From positions 39,845 to 103,844 of the forward strand of contig NZ_FOHE01000014.1 of the NCBI RefSeq assembly GCF_900111445.1: DNA of 64,000 nucleotides, written 5' to 3'. The translations under genes and the position numbers were made by a program. The notes beneath the pieces are model-generated. The model was not told where the DNA came from and searched no databases. It worked only from the letters and a program-made list of their open reading frames with translations. Source of the DNA: Oceanobacillus limi. GTDB taxonomy: Bacteria > Bacillota > Bacilli > Bacillales > Amphibacillaceae. Shown one piece after another: positions 25,205 to 34,460 of the stretch (the first letter of the stretch is position 1; each line of letters begins with the position of its first letter).

Positions 25205-25999
25205 ATGAGAGGCAATCTATTGACACTATTTGCATGTATTAGTTTTGTATTCTTTACTGTTTCTCCGTACGAAGCCCAACAAGAAGAGCTACCTGAACCA
25301 GAAGGCGGATCAGAATTAACCGAACGTGTGCGCCAACCAATTTCTAATATCGTTCTGCAGCAACGTTACCCCGAAAGTATTGTATTAAGCGGAAATCAAG
25401 CAGACACGAAAATTGCCCTAACCTTTGATGACGGACCAGACCCTCGTTTCACACCAGAAATTCTAGATGTTTTGAAGGCAAATGATATCCAGGCAACCTT
25501 TTTTTTAATGGGTGCAAGGGCAAAAGCATATCCTGAATTAGTCGCGCGAATAATTGAGGAAGGACATATAATAGGAAACCATACATATTGGCATCCTAAC
25601 TTAGTGGAGCAAGCAGACATTGCTACATTAGAAAGAGAAGTAAATCATACAGAAGAGACATTAGCCGAATTATCCGGGTATCGAACCAAACTGTTTCGAG
25701 CACCCTATGGCTTTTTATACAATGACCTTGTTGAAAAATTAGCAGAAATGGATTACACAATTGTTGGTTGGTCTGTGGATTCTTTGGACTGGCAGGAAAC
25801 TCCACCTGAAGTGATAGCTTCCAATGTCATTGGTAACATCCATCCTGGCGCCATCATTCTCATGCATGATGGAGCTGAGTGGGATGGAGATCGAACAAAT
25901 ACAATCCTCTCCCTGCAGCAAATTATTCCTGAATTAATTGGACAAGGGTATAGATTTACAACAATACCAGATTTATTGAACATCCCGTACCAAAAGTAG
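25205..25999 (+). CDS. Secreted polysaccharide deacetylase (NodB family)
   Basis: 264 aa with an N-terminal signal segment (about 1-24). NodB motifs in order: TFDDGPDP (D75, D76), HTYWHP (H126, H130), RAPYGF, DSLDW and ILMHDGA. The two aspartates and histidine pair bind a divalent metal and catalyse removal of N-acetyl groups from peptidoglycan or chitin-like polymers outside the cell. A near-perfect AAGGAGGTGAT site precedes the ATG. Paired with the upstream phosphodiesterase gene. Confidence 0.93.
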   Translation: MRGNLLTLFACISFVFFTVSPYEAQQEELPEPEGGSELTERVRQPISNIVLQQRYPESIVLSGNQADTKIALTFDDGPDPRFTPEILDVLKANDIQATFFLMGARAKAYPELVARIIEEGHIIGNHTYWHPNLVEQADIATLEREVNHTEETLAELSGYRTKLFRAPYGFLYNDLVEKLAEMDYTIVGWSVDSLDWQETPPEVIASNVIGNIHPGAIILMHDGAEWDGDRTNTILSLQQIIPELIGQGYRFTTIPDLLNIPYQK

Positions 26000-26100
26000 A
26001 AAGTACAGCAGGTATGAATTTCTGACTGGCACTAAATATAGCATAATCATACCATCAAAAAATTGTAAAAATCGTTCATGGATCGGACGAGTCATAACAA

Positions 26101-26143
26101 GAAAAGTGGCTACAATAGGATAACAATCCTCTAGCCACTTTTC
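26101..26143. terminator. Bidirectional terminator
   Basis: GAAAAGTGGCTA and TAGCCACTTTTC form a 12-bp stem around a 19-base loop that itself contains a small inverted repeat (AGGAT...ATCCT). It lies between convergent genes. Confidence 0.8.
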
Positions 26144-26146
26144 TCT

Positions 26147-26494
26147 TTAATGGTCCACTTCTTTTAGCAATCGCTTTGCTTTAATGAAGGCAATTGCATC
26201 AATAATTTCTTCTTCACTTAGCTGTCTATTATCAACCATTAACATATGACCCTCGCGAACGTTTTTTTCTTCCAAGCGAAGGGGCTGTTTTGGGGTATTA
26301 CCGTTAAGTAGATAATCAATTGAGACATCAAAAAACTTCGATATGCGTTTCACATGACTAATACTCGGCTCTTTTTTCTCCATTTCATAGCTCCAGATGA
26401 CACTTTTAGTGAAACCAATTTGTTCAGCCATTTGCTCTGGGGATAACGCCTGTTGCTCACGTAATGCTTTTAACCTTTTCCCAAAACCTTCCAT
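26147..26494 (-). CDS. XRE-family helix-turn-helix regulator
   Basis: 115 aa. A Cro/C1-type HTH spans about residues 7-62 (LKALREQQALSPEQMAEQIGFTKSVIWSYEMEKKEPSISHVKRISKFFDVSIDYLL, given here as a region rather than a motif), and the C-terminal tail (ELSEEEIIDAIAFIKAKRLLKE) resembles a short dimerisation helix as in SinR/SlrR-like proteins. Target unknown. Its upstream region (26495-26850) is AT rich and holds no gene I can support. Confidence 0.85.
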   Translation of the reverse strand: MEGFGKRLKALREQQALSPEQMAEQIGFTKSVIWSYEMEKKEPSISHVKRISKFFDVSIDYLLNGNTPKQPLRLEEKNVREGHMLMVDNRQLSEEEIIDAIAFIKAKRLLKEVDH

Positions 26495-26850
26495 CTATAT
26501 CATCTCCATAGAAATCTTTATTTATCGTACACACCTGTGCTGATAGTGATGCCCATTTTGCTATTCAACGAAATTAGCTACTAGTTTCCCACTTATAAAA
26601 TCACTTTAAAGTGGCTCGAATATGGTGGCATACTATACAACACCCATTAAATCATTTGCTTTATTTTCAAAATATTCATATTATAATAGTATCATATGTG
26701 TTTCCTATGTCTATGGTTCATACGTTTTGTTCTTCATTTTTGTTTCATGAAATGGTATTATAATATGAATATGCAGAATGTTTCATTAATCATGCAAAAT
26801 TAAAGCTATTTTACATATTAGCTTCCATGATGTATTAAAGGAAATATTCT
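26495..26850. other. AT-rich intergenic region without a supported gene
   Basis: About 356 bp between the divergent XRE gene and the small frame before the MtnU-like gene. Several TATAAT-like words (for example ATTATAATAG near 26690) could be promoters, but no hairpin or riboswitch pattern stands out. Confidence 0.4.
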
Positions 26851-26931
26851 ATGGAAAAAGGGAAAGATCTTCAATTAATCAATTCAGCGGGGGCCTGTCC
26901 TCATCCCTCACTGATAAAAAGGAGCGTGTAA
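26851..26931 (+). CDS. 26-residue upstream frame (possible leader peptide)
   Basis: ATG at 26851 with AAAGGA eight bases upstream, then 26 codons (MEKGKDLQLINSAGACPHPS...), ending in TAA at 26929-26931. Its stop overlaps the first base of the ATA that is the best in-frame start of the amidase gene. The layout TAATA mimics the common coupled TAATG. Real expression is unproven. Confidence 0.4.
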   Translation: MEKGKDLQLINSAGACPHPSLIKRSV

Positions 26932-27731
26932 TAATTTTAAAACTAGCCTTACTGCAAATTGATATTTGTTATGGAAATCCAACAGCGAATTACAAAACAA
27001 TAGAAAAACAATTTGAAAAACTACATGCGAAAAATATTGATTTAGTAGTCCTTCCAGAATTATGGACAACTGGCTACGATCTAACTAGATTAGATGAAAT
27101 TGCAGACGATGGCGGCAAGGAATCTCTTTCTTTTATTTGTAAGCTCGCCAAAAAGTATCGACTCAACATTGTTGCAGGATCAATAGCAAAAAAACTTCCC
27201 AATTCTGCTGTAACAAACACATTAATCGTTATAAATTGTATTGGTGAAATAGTTAAGGAATATAGCAAAGCACATTTATTCCGTTTAATGCAGGAAGAAA
27301 AGCATCTTATCGAAGGGAATGATCATGGTCTTTTTGAGTTAGAAGGAATATTAAGTGCAGGAGTAATTTGTTATGATATTCGTTTTCCTGAATGGATTCG
27401 TACACATATGCTTCATGATACAAAGGTTTTATATGTTGTTGCCGAATGGCCCAAGCAAAGGATTGATCATTGGAGAGCCCTTTTAATTAGCAGAGCAATC
27501 GAAAATCAATGCTTTGTAGTCGCATGCAACCGAGTTGGATACGATCCCCAGAATGAGTTTGGTGGTCATTCTATGATTGTAGATCCTTGGGGAAAGGTAC
27601 TTTCAGAAGCCAATGATGAGGAAATGATACTATATGGAGAGGTTGAAATAGATCAAGTAGATAGTGTTCGAAAAAAAATTCCTGTATTCTCCGATCGACG
27701 GCCCGAATTATATTCTTTTGAAATAGAATAA
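26931..27731 (+). CDS. mtnU: Nitrilase-family carbon-nitrogen hydrolase (MtnU-like) with non-ATG start
   Basis: 266 aa if translation begins at the ATA at 26931 (ATT at 26934 is the alternative); no ATG, GTG or TTG exists near the expected N-terminus, and the first ATG at 27288 would remove half the enzyme. The upstream part encodes ALLQIDICYGNPTANY and LPELWTTGYDL. The catalytic triad is complete: E43 in LPELW, K113 in EYSKAHLF and C147 in VICYDIRFPE. The closest family is B. subtilis MtnU/omega-amidase, hydrolysing 2-oxo acid amides formed in methionine salvage. GGAG sits six bases before the ATA. No S-box was recognised upstream. Confidence 0.75.
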   Translation: MILKLALLQIDICYGNPTANYKTIEKQFEKLHAKNIDLVVLPELWTTGYDLTRLDEIADDGGKESLSFICKLAKKYRLNIVAGSIAKKLPNSAVTNTLIVINCIGEIVKEYSKAHLFRLMQEEKHLIEGNDHGLFELEGILSAGVICYDIRFPEWIRTHMLHDTKVLYVVAEWPKQRIDHWRALLISRAIENQCFVVACNRVGYDPQNEFGGHSMIVDPWGKVLSEANDEEMILYGEVEIDQVDSVRKKIPVFSDRRPELYSFEIE

Positions 27732-28109
27732 CCCTCGGTCATGTTTTATCATACGAGCGCTTAATCTAGTCAGCTGCTTAGACCTAAAGTTAAGCCGCTT
27801 TACATTGCTGTTGGTATATGCAAGCACACTTTTCAGCCACGTTTACTTTTGAATGGATAGTTGAATTTAATAATCCTGGCGCTACAGACTGAAAGAATCG
27901 TTTATAAATAAAACCACTTCTAAAAAAGTGGAAATTTCCGAGGAAATGGAATGCTTTTTGAAGAAACTTCCTTTTTTTGGAGATAAGATAAAAAGCACTA
28001 CCTCATTTTAGAAAGTATCTAAAACCGGTGTGCTTTATAAAGTGAATCTTCATCAGTGGGGTATTACAGCCAGTTATATACGGGATAAACCTATCTTTAG
28101 TCACTAATT
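27732..28109. other. Intergenic region with degenerate repeat, copy B
   Basis: 378 bp without a supported gene. CCACTT...AAGTGG (about 27910-27930) is a short hairpin. At 28069-28089, minus strand TTTATCCCGTATATAACTGG is followed by CTGTAATACCCCACTG, the same core as at 935-954 and 56687-56707. This looks like the end of a decayed element. Confidence 0.5.
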
Positions 28110-29198
28110 TCAAAGTAAGCAATGATTTGGAATCCATCCGACTTCACCTGTTATCTTCTTTATGAGCGTGTATCCTGCACATGAATCATCTATAATGAAT
28201 ACTTTCTCACCATTTGCAACAGATAAAAACGTGGTACTAAGATCCCCTTTCGAGCGAATATACTCATTTGATGTTTCAATATATTCATTTTTCACCCACT
28301 GCTGAATACCCAAATTGATATTTTTACAACGGGTAAAATAGTTATGGCGCTCCAATATTTCTAAGTCATAATTTGGATACGTAACAGTACCAATCCCACC
28401 ATAAGAATCTTCATGATCTACTTGAACAGTAGCCGTGGTTTTTAGTTCATCCACATAAGAAAAATCGTAGTTACCGTTTTCTATTAGCAAGGCATTTAAT
28501 TGGCCGTCTTTTTTGATCTGGTTTCCACCATCTAAAGCAATCACTCGTTTTTTTTCATCAATAATTGGATTGTTCGAGCTTATTTGCTTTGCCCGGTAAT
28601 TTACAACCGGCCAATGCCCGACAATCACATTTTTATTTTCCCGATGCTCTTTTTCATAGAATGCTTTTGTGAATAACGCAAAATCCTCGCTCGTATTTCG
28701 CCAATCCTCTATATGATCAATACCAGCATGAACAATAATATGGCCAGCAAATTGATAGGCATTAGGCAGGGATTCTAGCCAGTTTATTTCTTCTCGAAAA
28801 TGGGTACGGTAAAATTCTGCTAATTCATGTATACCAGAAAAGTCATCCAATGATTTATGTTTAAGAGTAAGCATTTCATTTAAAATAGAATACTTCTGGT
28901 TTCTCATGTATTGCAAAATGCCTTCTACTCCATCAAACACGTATCGGAACAACACATCACAGTTTCCTTTGGTAACAAAGACACGATCTGACTGAGCGAC
29001 TAACTCCTGTACATAATGAACTACCTCTAAACTATTTGGACCCTTCTCACACAAGTCGCCATTCAGAAATAAATAGTCTTCTTTTGCATATTTTACTTGT
29101 GTTAATAGCTCTTTCAGCAAATCTAGCTGTCCATGAATATCCGATATTACAATGACACGATTATTTTTATCCAAGTCTAGTTCTTTTACATTAAGCAT
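28110..29198 (-). CDS. Metallophosphoesterase with C-terminal SH3-like segment
   Basis: 362 aa. Calcineurin-type motifs in order: VISDIHGQ (about 18-25), LNGDLCEKGPN, TKGNCD, IIVHAGID and VIVGHWPVVN. These bind two metals and cleave phosphomonoesters or diesters (PrpE/Ser-Thr phosphatase-like, or Ap4A-type). After the ~240-residue catalytic part the last ~65 residues (FLSVANGEKVFIIDDSC ... GEVGWIP) look like an SH3b module. The gene overlaps the upstream oxidoreductase by eight bases and is probably co-translated with it, an unexpected pairing. Confidence 0.82.
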   Translation of the reverse strand: MLNVKELDLDKNNRVIVISDIHGQLDLLKELLTQVKYAKEDYLFLNGDLCEKGPNSLEVVHYVQELVAQSDRVFVTKGNCDVLFRYVFDGVEGILQYMRNQKYSILNEMLTLKHKSLDDFSGIHELAEFYRTHFREEINWLESLPNAYQFAGHIIVHAGIDHIEDWRNTSEDFALFTKAFYEKEHRENKNVIVGHWPVVNYRAKQISSNNPIIDEKKRVIALDGGNQIKKDGQLNALLIENGNYDFSYVDELKTTATVQVDHEDSYGGIGTVTYPNYDLEILERHNYFTRCKNINLGIQQWVKNEYIETSNEYIRSKGDLSTTFLSVANGEKVFIIDDSCAGYTLIKKITGEVGWIPNHCLL

Positions 29199-30144
29199 TT
29201 TGTTTCCCTAACAGTCCTTCTAATACTTGTTGAACAGCAAAGCCTTCCTCAAAGGTAACCAGACTTGCGCGTTCTCCAGCTACAGCCTTGACAAGTTCAT
29301 CAATTAACCCTGGATATGGTTGCCTTTCTGTTAAAACTTCCTCACCTTCTTTTGAAGTGAGAATAAGTTGTCCCCAATTTAACAAGGAAATAACACCTTT
29401 ATCTCCGTAGACCCGATAAGCCAATTCTTCTTTTTTACCAATGGAACTTAGTCCATTTATTAAAATTGGTGTACTATCCTTTAATTCCATACGCGCTATG
29501 ACTCCAGTTTCACAGGCTTCTTCATTTTCTGGAAAATCGATAAACGATTGAATGTTAGAAATGGAACCAAAAACGCGTTGCGTTAGCTGAATAAAATGTG
29601 GTGTTATTTCACGAATAAATCCACCCTGTTCACGACCTGCTATCCAATCATTTTGTTGCCATGCACGTGGCCATTCTGGAAATTGCATGGTCAATTCAAT
29701 GCGCTTTATTTCCCCTATCCTGCCACTTTGTATTTGATCGGCTAACTGCTGAGCTGAATTGCTATATGGGAGTGGGAAATTAATCGCATTGACCACACCT
29801 ACTGATTTAGCTTTCTCCTGCATTTCCTCCGCCTCTTGGTAAGAGTTTGCTAGTGGTTTTTCACATAATATGTGTTTACCGGCTTCCAATACCGCCAATG
29901 CAATGGGATGGTGAAGTTTTGGAGGAACCGCAACATATACAACATCTACTGTCTCATCTGTAATAAGGTCATGATAGTCCGAATATGTACGTACTCCTGG
30001 TAGCAGTTCCTGCATTTCAGCTATTCGCTGTTCATTCACATCACTAATTGCTGTAATAGTTGTTGCCGCATGTGCGTTAAACTGTTTAAGCAACCTTTCC
30101 CCGATTGCTCCCAGGCCAATAATGCCAATATTTATATCTTTCAA
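29191..30144 (-). CDS. Gfo/Idh/MocA-family oxidoreductase
   Basis: 317 aa starting at TTG (AAAGGATG seven bases upstream). NAD(P)-binding GIIGLGAIGERLLKQF at 7-22, then VAVPPKLHHPIALAVLEAGKHILCEKPLA with the EKP motif. The C-terminal half is the substrate domain. Related enzymes oxidise sugars, inositols or related polyols, or reduce biliverdin. The C-terminal domain is somewhat short. Substrate unknown; overlap with the phosphoesterase gene suggests a shared task, perhaps on a phosphorylated polyol, but that is speculation. Confidence 0.85.
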   Translation of the reverse strand: MKDINIGIIGLGAIGERLLKQFNAHAATTITAISDVNEQRIAEMQELLPGVRTYSDYHDLITDETVDVVYVAVPPKLHHPIALAVLEAGKHILCEKPLANSYQEAEEMQEKAKSVGVVNAINFPLPYSNSAQQLADQIQSGRIGEIKRIELTMQFPEWPRAWQQNDWIAGREQGGFIREITPHFIQLTQRVFGSISNIQSFIDFPENEEACETGVIARMELKDSTPILINGLSSIGKKEELAYRVYGDKGVISLLNWGQLILTSKEGEEVLTERQPYPGLIDELVKAVAGERASLVTFEEGFAVQQVLEGLLGKQNA

Positions 30145-30259
30145 TTTATTTCATCCTTTCATGGTAGGCTTCTACTTGATTAAATATGTAATGAAACAGA
30201 ATAAAAAACTGGAAAACTTCAAAAACTATACTGATTGTCTAAAAAAGTGAGTGTTCTCT

Positions 30260-30646
30260 ATGAATAACGATAATTCAAAAAATAACAATAAGCAAACAAT
30301 TGAATCGAAATACATTCAGCAGCACCTCGCCAATGAACGTACTTTCTTAGCATGGATCCGTACAGCCATTGCCATTATTGGGGTTGGATTTCTAGTGACC
30401 AACCTACACTTCACATCAGCTAATGCAGCATTTTCCCCAATTGGCAACGTGCTCGTTAGCTTAATTGGATTTACCTCGGTAATATTATGTATCCTGGCGA
30501 TCATCATGGCAACGATAGGCTATGTAAAAAAGGGAAATTCAATAAATAAACAAACCTTTCGATCTGCAAAACTGTCCCTGATATTGATAGGAAGCTTTGT
30601 GATTTTGATTGCTATTTTATTTGGAATCTATATTGTTATGCTTTAA
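30260..30646 (+). CDS. DUF202 family membrane protein (YidH-like)
   Basis: About 128 aa with three transmembrane helices (about 35-55, 68-90, 104-126). The N-terminal YIQQHLANERTFLAWIRTAIA is the DUF202 signature. The family is related to the SPX-VTC and YidH/YidG proteins and has no established bacterial function. The ATG at 30260 is chosen over GTG 30251; neither has a strong ribosome binding site, so expression may be modest. Confidence 0.85.
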   Translation: MNNDNSKNNNKQTIESKYIQQHLANERTFLAWIRTAIAIIGVGFLVTNLHFTSANAAFSPIGNVLVSLIGFTSVILCILAIIMATIGYVKKGNSINKQTFRSAKLSLILIGSFVILIAILFGIYIVML

Positions 30647-30677
30647 ACCTTCATTAAAGTAATGAAATATAAAAAAA

Positions 30678-30709
30678 CCAATCTCTAGTTACCCGAGATT
30701 GGCTTTTTT
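30678..30709. terminator. Bidirectional terminator
   Basis: CCAATCTC and GAGATTGG pair around a 9-base loop, followed by CTTTTTT on the plus strand and TTTTTTTAT on the minus strand; it sits between the DUF202 gene and the convergent chemoreceptor gene. Confidence 0.88.
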
Positions 30710-30734
30710 CATCATAACCTACATCTATTTACAG

Positions 30735-32438
30735 TTACTTCAGTTTAAATTTATGCGTATTTTTCCGTGATTCTTCGGCCATTTTAGAAAGCTGGTTTAC
30801 GGAATCTGTTACATCCTCCATTAATCTTAATTGCTCCTCCGTTGATGAATAAACTTCTTGAGAGCTAGAGGCTGCAGATTCAGAAACTTTGGATATATTT
30901 TTCATCGATGCGACGATATGATCTGCTCCAGAAGCCATTTGCTGAACGGCTGCAGAAACTTCTTGGATTTGATCACTAACTTCGTTAATCGAAGCTCTAA
31001 TTTCAGTAAATGATGCACCTGCATTATTTACAACATCTATTCCTTCGGTAACTTCTTTTGTTGCCGTCTCCATTGATTGAACGGCTTGATTGGTCTCCGA
31101 TTGAATCGCCGCAATTAATTGCGAGATTTGTTGTGTCGAAGTTGCTGATTGCTCTGCCAGTTTCCGAACTTCATCAGCTACTACTGCAAACCCTTTACCG
31201 TGTTCCCCAGCCCGCGCAGCTTCAATAGATGCGTTCAAGGCTAGTAAGTTGGTTTGTTCTGCGATATCCGTAATCACTTCAATAATTTGGTTAATTTCCG
31301 TAGAACGATCTCCCAAACCTTTGACAACACCCGATAGCGACTCCACTGTGTCCGTAATTACTTTCATTTGGTCAACAGCAGTTTGAATACGCGTTTCCCC
31401 TTCGGAGGTTTTTTCCGATGTTTCGATCGCGGTTGCAGATACATTTTGCGAGTTAGTTGCAATTTGTTGAACACCTGTAGACATTTCTTCTACTATTTCC
31501 GACGTTTCTTCTACACTATTAACTTGTTGATCTACCCCACTAGCAAGCTCCTGCATGGTAGCAGCAATTTGTTTGGTAACATGGTTTGTTTTATCAGCTG
31601 TCCCCATTAAGCTATTAGATGAGTTTGCAACGTGCTCTGCGTTCGAACTAAACTGTTTGATTAACTCTCGTAAATTGTTTGCCATTAGGTTTAACGTGTC
31701 AGCTAAATCGCCTATCTCATCCTTATTTTTCACGTGAACGGCTTCTGCTGATAAATCTCCCTCAGCAATTTTCTTCGAATATCCGATAAGGTTCGAAATT
31801 GGTTTCGTTCTTTTTCTAATGATCCAAATCGTAACAAAACAAGCTAATGCAATTGGTACCAAACCAAGGAGAATCGTTTCTTGTACTGCATCCCATGTTC
31901 GATCCGTAACAATTTGCGCATTAAAATCTATCGCATTCAGTGCAATAATCTCTTTGTTGGGGTCGTGATCTTTAAAGATCGGTGCATACCCTGTTAATCT
32001 TTTCATTCCGCCATATTCATAGATCTCTGAATACAATGGCTGTTTCGTTTCCTGGATCTTATTTATGACCTCTTCATCAATATAAAAAGAATCACCCGCT
32101 TGAAAGCCTTGATTCTTCAAGCTTTCATCCGCAGCCAAAATGGTACCATCAAGTTCAATAATATACTGATTTTCGAATATATGTTTATGGTCAACGGTCC
32201 AATTAAGTGAACCTTCAAGCTCCGCTAACTTACTATCATTTCCACTTTTCACGGCCTCTACATCACTTGGGTTAACTAGTCCGGTTGTAATATTTGCACA
32301 ACCAACCGCCTCAACTCCAGCCGCTTCATATGTATGATTATAGGTTACTAGATAATTAGCAATCGAAGTAATGAGTAATGAAATAAAGAATACAATAACA
32401 ATTAAAATCCCCAACTGTCCAGAAAAAGTTTTCCTCAT
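30735..32438 (-). CDS. Methyl-accepting chemotaxis protein
   Basis: 567 aa from the ATG at 32438 (AAAGGGGG eight bases upstream). One transmembrane helix at about 10-30, an extracellular sensor of ~150 residues with a single-Cache look ([42 protein letters not shown]), a second helix at about 185-205, a HAMP domain and then a long coiled-coil signalling region. The hairpin tip [33 protein letters not shown] (positions about 415-450) is diagnostic. It senses an unknown ligand and controls CheA. Confidence 0.95.
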   Translation of the reverse strand: MRKTFSGQLGILIVIVFFISLLITSIANYLVTYNHTYEAAGVEAVGCANITTGLVNPSDVEAVKSGNDSKLAELEGSLNWTVDHKHIFENQYIIELDGTILAADESLKNQGFQAGDSFYIDEEVINKIQETKQPLYSEIYEYGGMKRLTGYAPIFKDHDPNKEIIALNAIDFNAQIVTDRTWDAVQETILLGLVPIALACFVTIWIIRKRTKPISNLIGYSKKIAEGDLSAEAVHVKNKDEIGDLADTLNLMANNLRELIKQFSSNAEHVANSSNSLMGTADKTNHVTKQIAATMQELASGVDQQVNSVEETSEIVEEMSTGVQQIATNSQNVSATAIETSEKTSEGETRIQTAVDQMKVITDTVESLSGVVKGLGDRSTEINQIIEVITDIAEQTNLLALNASIEAARAGEHGKGFAVVADEVRKLAEQSATSTQQISQLIAAIQSETNQAVQSMETATKEVTEGIDVVNNAGASFTEIRASINEVSDQIQEVSAAVQQMASGADHIVASMKNISKVSESAASSSQEVYSSTEEQLRLMEDVTDSVNQLSKMAEESRKNTHKFKLK

Positions 32439-32487
32439 AATGTCTCCCCCTTTTGATGACACTTTCCTTAACAATACTATATTTGAG

Positions 32488-32500
32488 GGTGCCTGTCACC
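32488..32500. repeat. Degenerate REPIN half, copy 3
   Basis: GGTGCCTGTCACC, one mismatch from the GGTGCCTGGCACC palindrome, followed nearby by TGTCGAAT as in the full copies. Lies upstream of the chemoreceptor gene. Confidence 0.55.
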
Positions 32501-32532
32501 TCCCGAATTATGTCGAATTTTGGAATTAAAAA

Positions 32533-32561
32533 CTGCCTAAGTCACTATCCGACCTAGGCAG
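32533..32561 (-). terminator. Terminator of the fru operon
   Basis: CTGCCTA(AGTC) pairs with (GACC)TAGGCAG; on the minus strand the hairpin is followed by TTTTTAATT. It lies 13 bp after the fruA stop. Confidence 0.85.
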
Positions 32562-32573
32562 CTATAAATAGGT

Positions 32574-34445
32574 TTATTTTACTTCTTTTTTCAGAATCCC
32601 TAACATGATAGCTGTAATCACAGCTCCGATAGCGATTGCTAATAGATACATAAAAGGATTTCCTTCAATAATAGGTAAAACAAAGACGCCACCATGTGGT
32701 GCTGGTAATCCAATGCCGAACAACATAGATAATGCTCCAGCTACGGCTGAACCTGCAACAACCGATGGAATGACTCGACCTGGATCCGATGCTGCAAAAG
32801 GTATCGCACCCTCTGTAATAAAGGAAGCACCCATAATAAAGTTTGTTTTCCCAGCGTCTTTTTCTTGTTTGGTAAATTTCTTAGCGAATAAGATGGTTGC
32901 TAATGCAATCCCAAGTGGTGGAACCATACCGCCTGCCATAATTGCAGCATGTGGTCCTAAGATTCCATCCGCAATCATTGCGATACCAAATGTATAGGCT
33001 GCTTTGTTAATTGGACCACCCATATCGATTGCCATCATTCCCCCAAGTATTAAACCGAGTAATACGGCATTACCAGTTCCCATACCTGCTAACCAATCAC
33101 TTAACATGGTATTAAAGGCACCTACAGGTCGTTCAACGATAAAGAACATAATCATTCCAGTAATAAAAATACTTAATAGCGGATAAAGTAATACCGTTTT
33201 AATTCCTTCCAGTGATTGTGGTAGACCTTTTAAAACTTCTTTAATTCCAACGACTAAATAACCTGCTAAGAAACCCGCAATAATACCACCGATGAAGCCA
33301 GAATCACCTTGTGCCGCCATAAAACCACCGACCATACCTGGTGCTAAACCTGGACGATCTGCAATACTCATGGCGATAAAACCAGCTAATACTGGAATCA
33401 TCAATCCAAATGCGTTTCCGCCACCAATGGTATTTAGCGCCTCTGCAAACCGATTGTAATCTTCATTTCCAGGTATATGTGACTCGATACCAAACAAGAA
33501 GCCGATTGCTATTAATATACCACCACCGACAACAAATGGTAGCATATTCGAAACACCATTCATTAGATGTTTATAGAATGCATTTTGACCTTTGCCTCCT
33601 TCTGAAGTAGATTCAGAGGATTTCTCTCCCCCTTGGTATCGTGATGCAGTGCCACTAACGACCTTATTAATGAGTTCTTCAGGTTTGCGAATCCCATCTG
33701 CTACTGCAGTCTGAACGACTGGTTTACCATTAAAACGCTCCATATCTACCTTGGTATCTGCAGCAACAATAATTCCATCTGCTTCTTCAATTTCTTTATC
33801 GGTTAGAACATTTTTTGCTCCACCCGAGCCACGTGTTTCTACTTTAATATCTACCCCTAATTCTTTCGCTTTAGCTTTCAGGGCATCAGCTGCCATATAC
33901 GTATGGGCAATACCAGTTGGACACGCGGTTACAGCAAGGATTTTTTTACTTTTCACTTCTTGCGTTGTCTCTTCTTCATCTTCTAATTTTTCTTTTTCCT
34001 TTTGATCAATCAATGACAAAATTTCCTGCTCAGAAGTTGCCTCGATTAATTGCTGTCTAAACGATACATCCATCAACATGGAAGACAATCTAGCGAGTGA
34101 ATCTAAATGATCATTATTTGCACCTTCACTAGCAGCAATCATGAAGAATAAATGACTTGGTTGTTGGTCTAGCGCTTCATAGTCCAGACCGGCTGTTGAT
34201 TTCCCAAACGCGATTGCAGGTGTTTTTACTGCACTCGTTTTGGCATGGGGAATCGCTACCCCCTCACCGATTCCAGTTGTTCCTTGTTCTTCTCTTGCCC
34301 ATATCGCTTGTTTGTATTTTTCTTTATCAGCTAGTCTTCCAGCAGAATCTAACTTTTCTACAAGTTCATCGATCGCTTCGGCTTTTGTAGTGGCTTGCAA
34401 GTCTACGATAATCGTGTCTTGCTTTAATAATTCTGTAATTTTCAT
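32574..34445 (-). CDS. fruA: PTS fructose-specific EIIABC component
   Basis: 623 aa, three PTS domains in the order A-B-C. EIIA about 1-150 with phospho-His67 in VAIPHAK. EIIB about 167-265 with phospho-Cys175 in VTACPTGIAHTYMAA. EIIC about 290-620, with eight or more hydrophobic segments including MAIDMGGPINKAAYTF and ASFITEGAIPFAASDP. It imports fructose and phosphorylates it to fructose-1-phosphate in the membrane. GGAGG lies before the ATG. It is the third gene of fruR-fruK-fruA, 16 bp after fruK, the usual Bacillus order. Confidence 0.96.
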   Translation of the reverse strand: MKITELLKQDTIIVDLQATTKAEAIDELVEKLDSAGRLADKEKYKQAIWAREEQGTTGIGEGVAIPHAKTSAVKTPAIAFGKSTAGLDYEALDQQPSHLFFMIAASEGANNDHLDSLARLSSMLMDVSFRQQLIEATSEQEILSLIDQKEKEKLEDEEETTQEVKSKKILAVTACPTGIAHTYMAADALKAKAKELGVDIKVETRGSGGAKNVLTDKEIEEADGIIVAADTKVDMERFNGKPVVQTAVADGIRKPEELINKVVSGTASRYQGGEKSSESTSEGGKGQNAFYKHLMNGVSNMLPFVVGGGILIAIGFLFGIESHIPGNEDYNRFAEALNTIGGGNAFGLMIPVLAGFIAMSIADRPGLAPGMVGGFMAAQGDSGFIGGIIAGFLAGYLVVGIKEVLKGLPQSLEGIKTVLLYPLLSIFITGMIMFFIVERPVGAFNTMLSDWLAGMGTGNAVLLGLILGGMMAIDMGGPINKAAYTFGIAMIADGILGPHAAIMAGGMVPPLGIALATILFAKKFTKQEKDAGKTNFIMGASFITEGAIPFAASDPGRVIPSVVAGSAVAGALSMLFGIGLPAPHGGVFVLPIIEGNPFMYLLAIAIGAVITAIMLGILKKEVK

Positions 34446-34460
34446 CTTCTTTTCCTCCCT

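Noticed and set aside
26851..26930. S-box (SAM) riboswitch before the MtnU-like gene
   Set aside because: The GGGGGCCTGTCC stretch looks suggestive, but the conserved S-box core and flanking helices are absent.
32605..32997. 130-codon plus-strand frame
   Set aside because: Antisense to the EIIC domain of fruA; no ribosome binding site and no recognisable domain.
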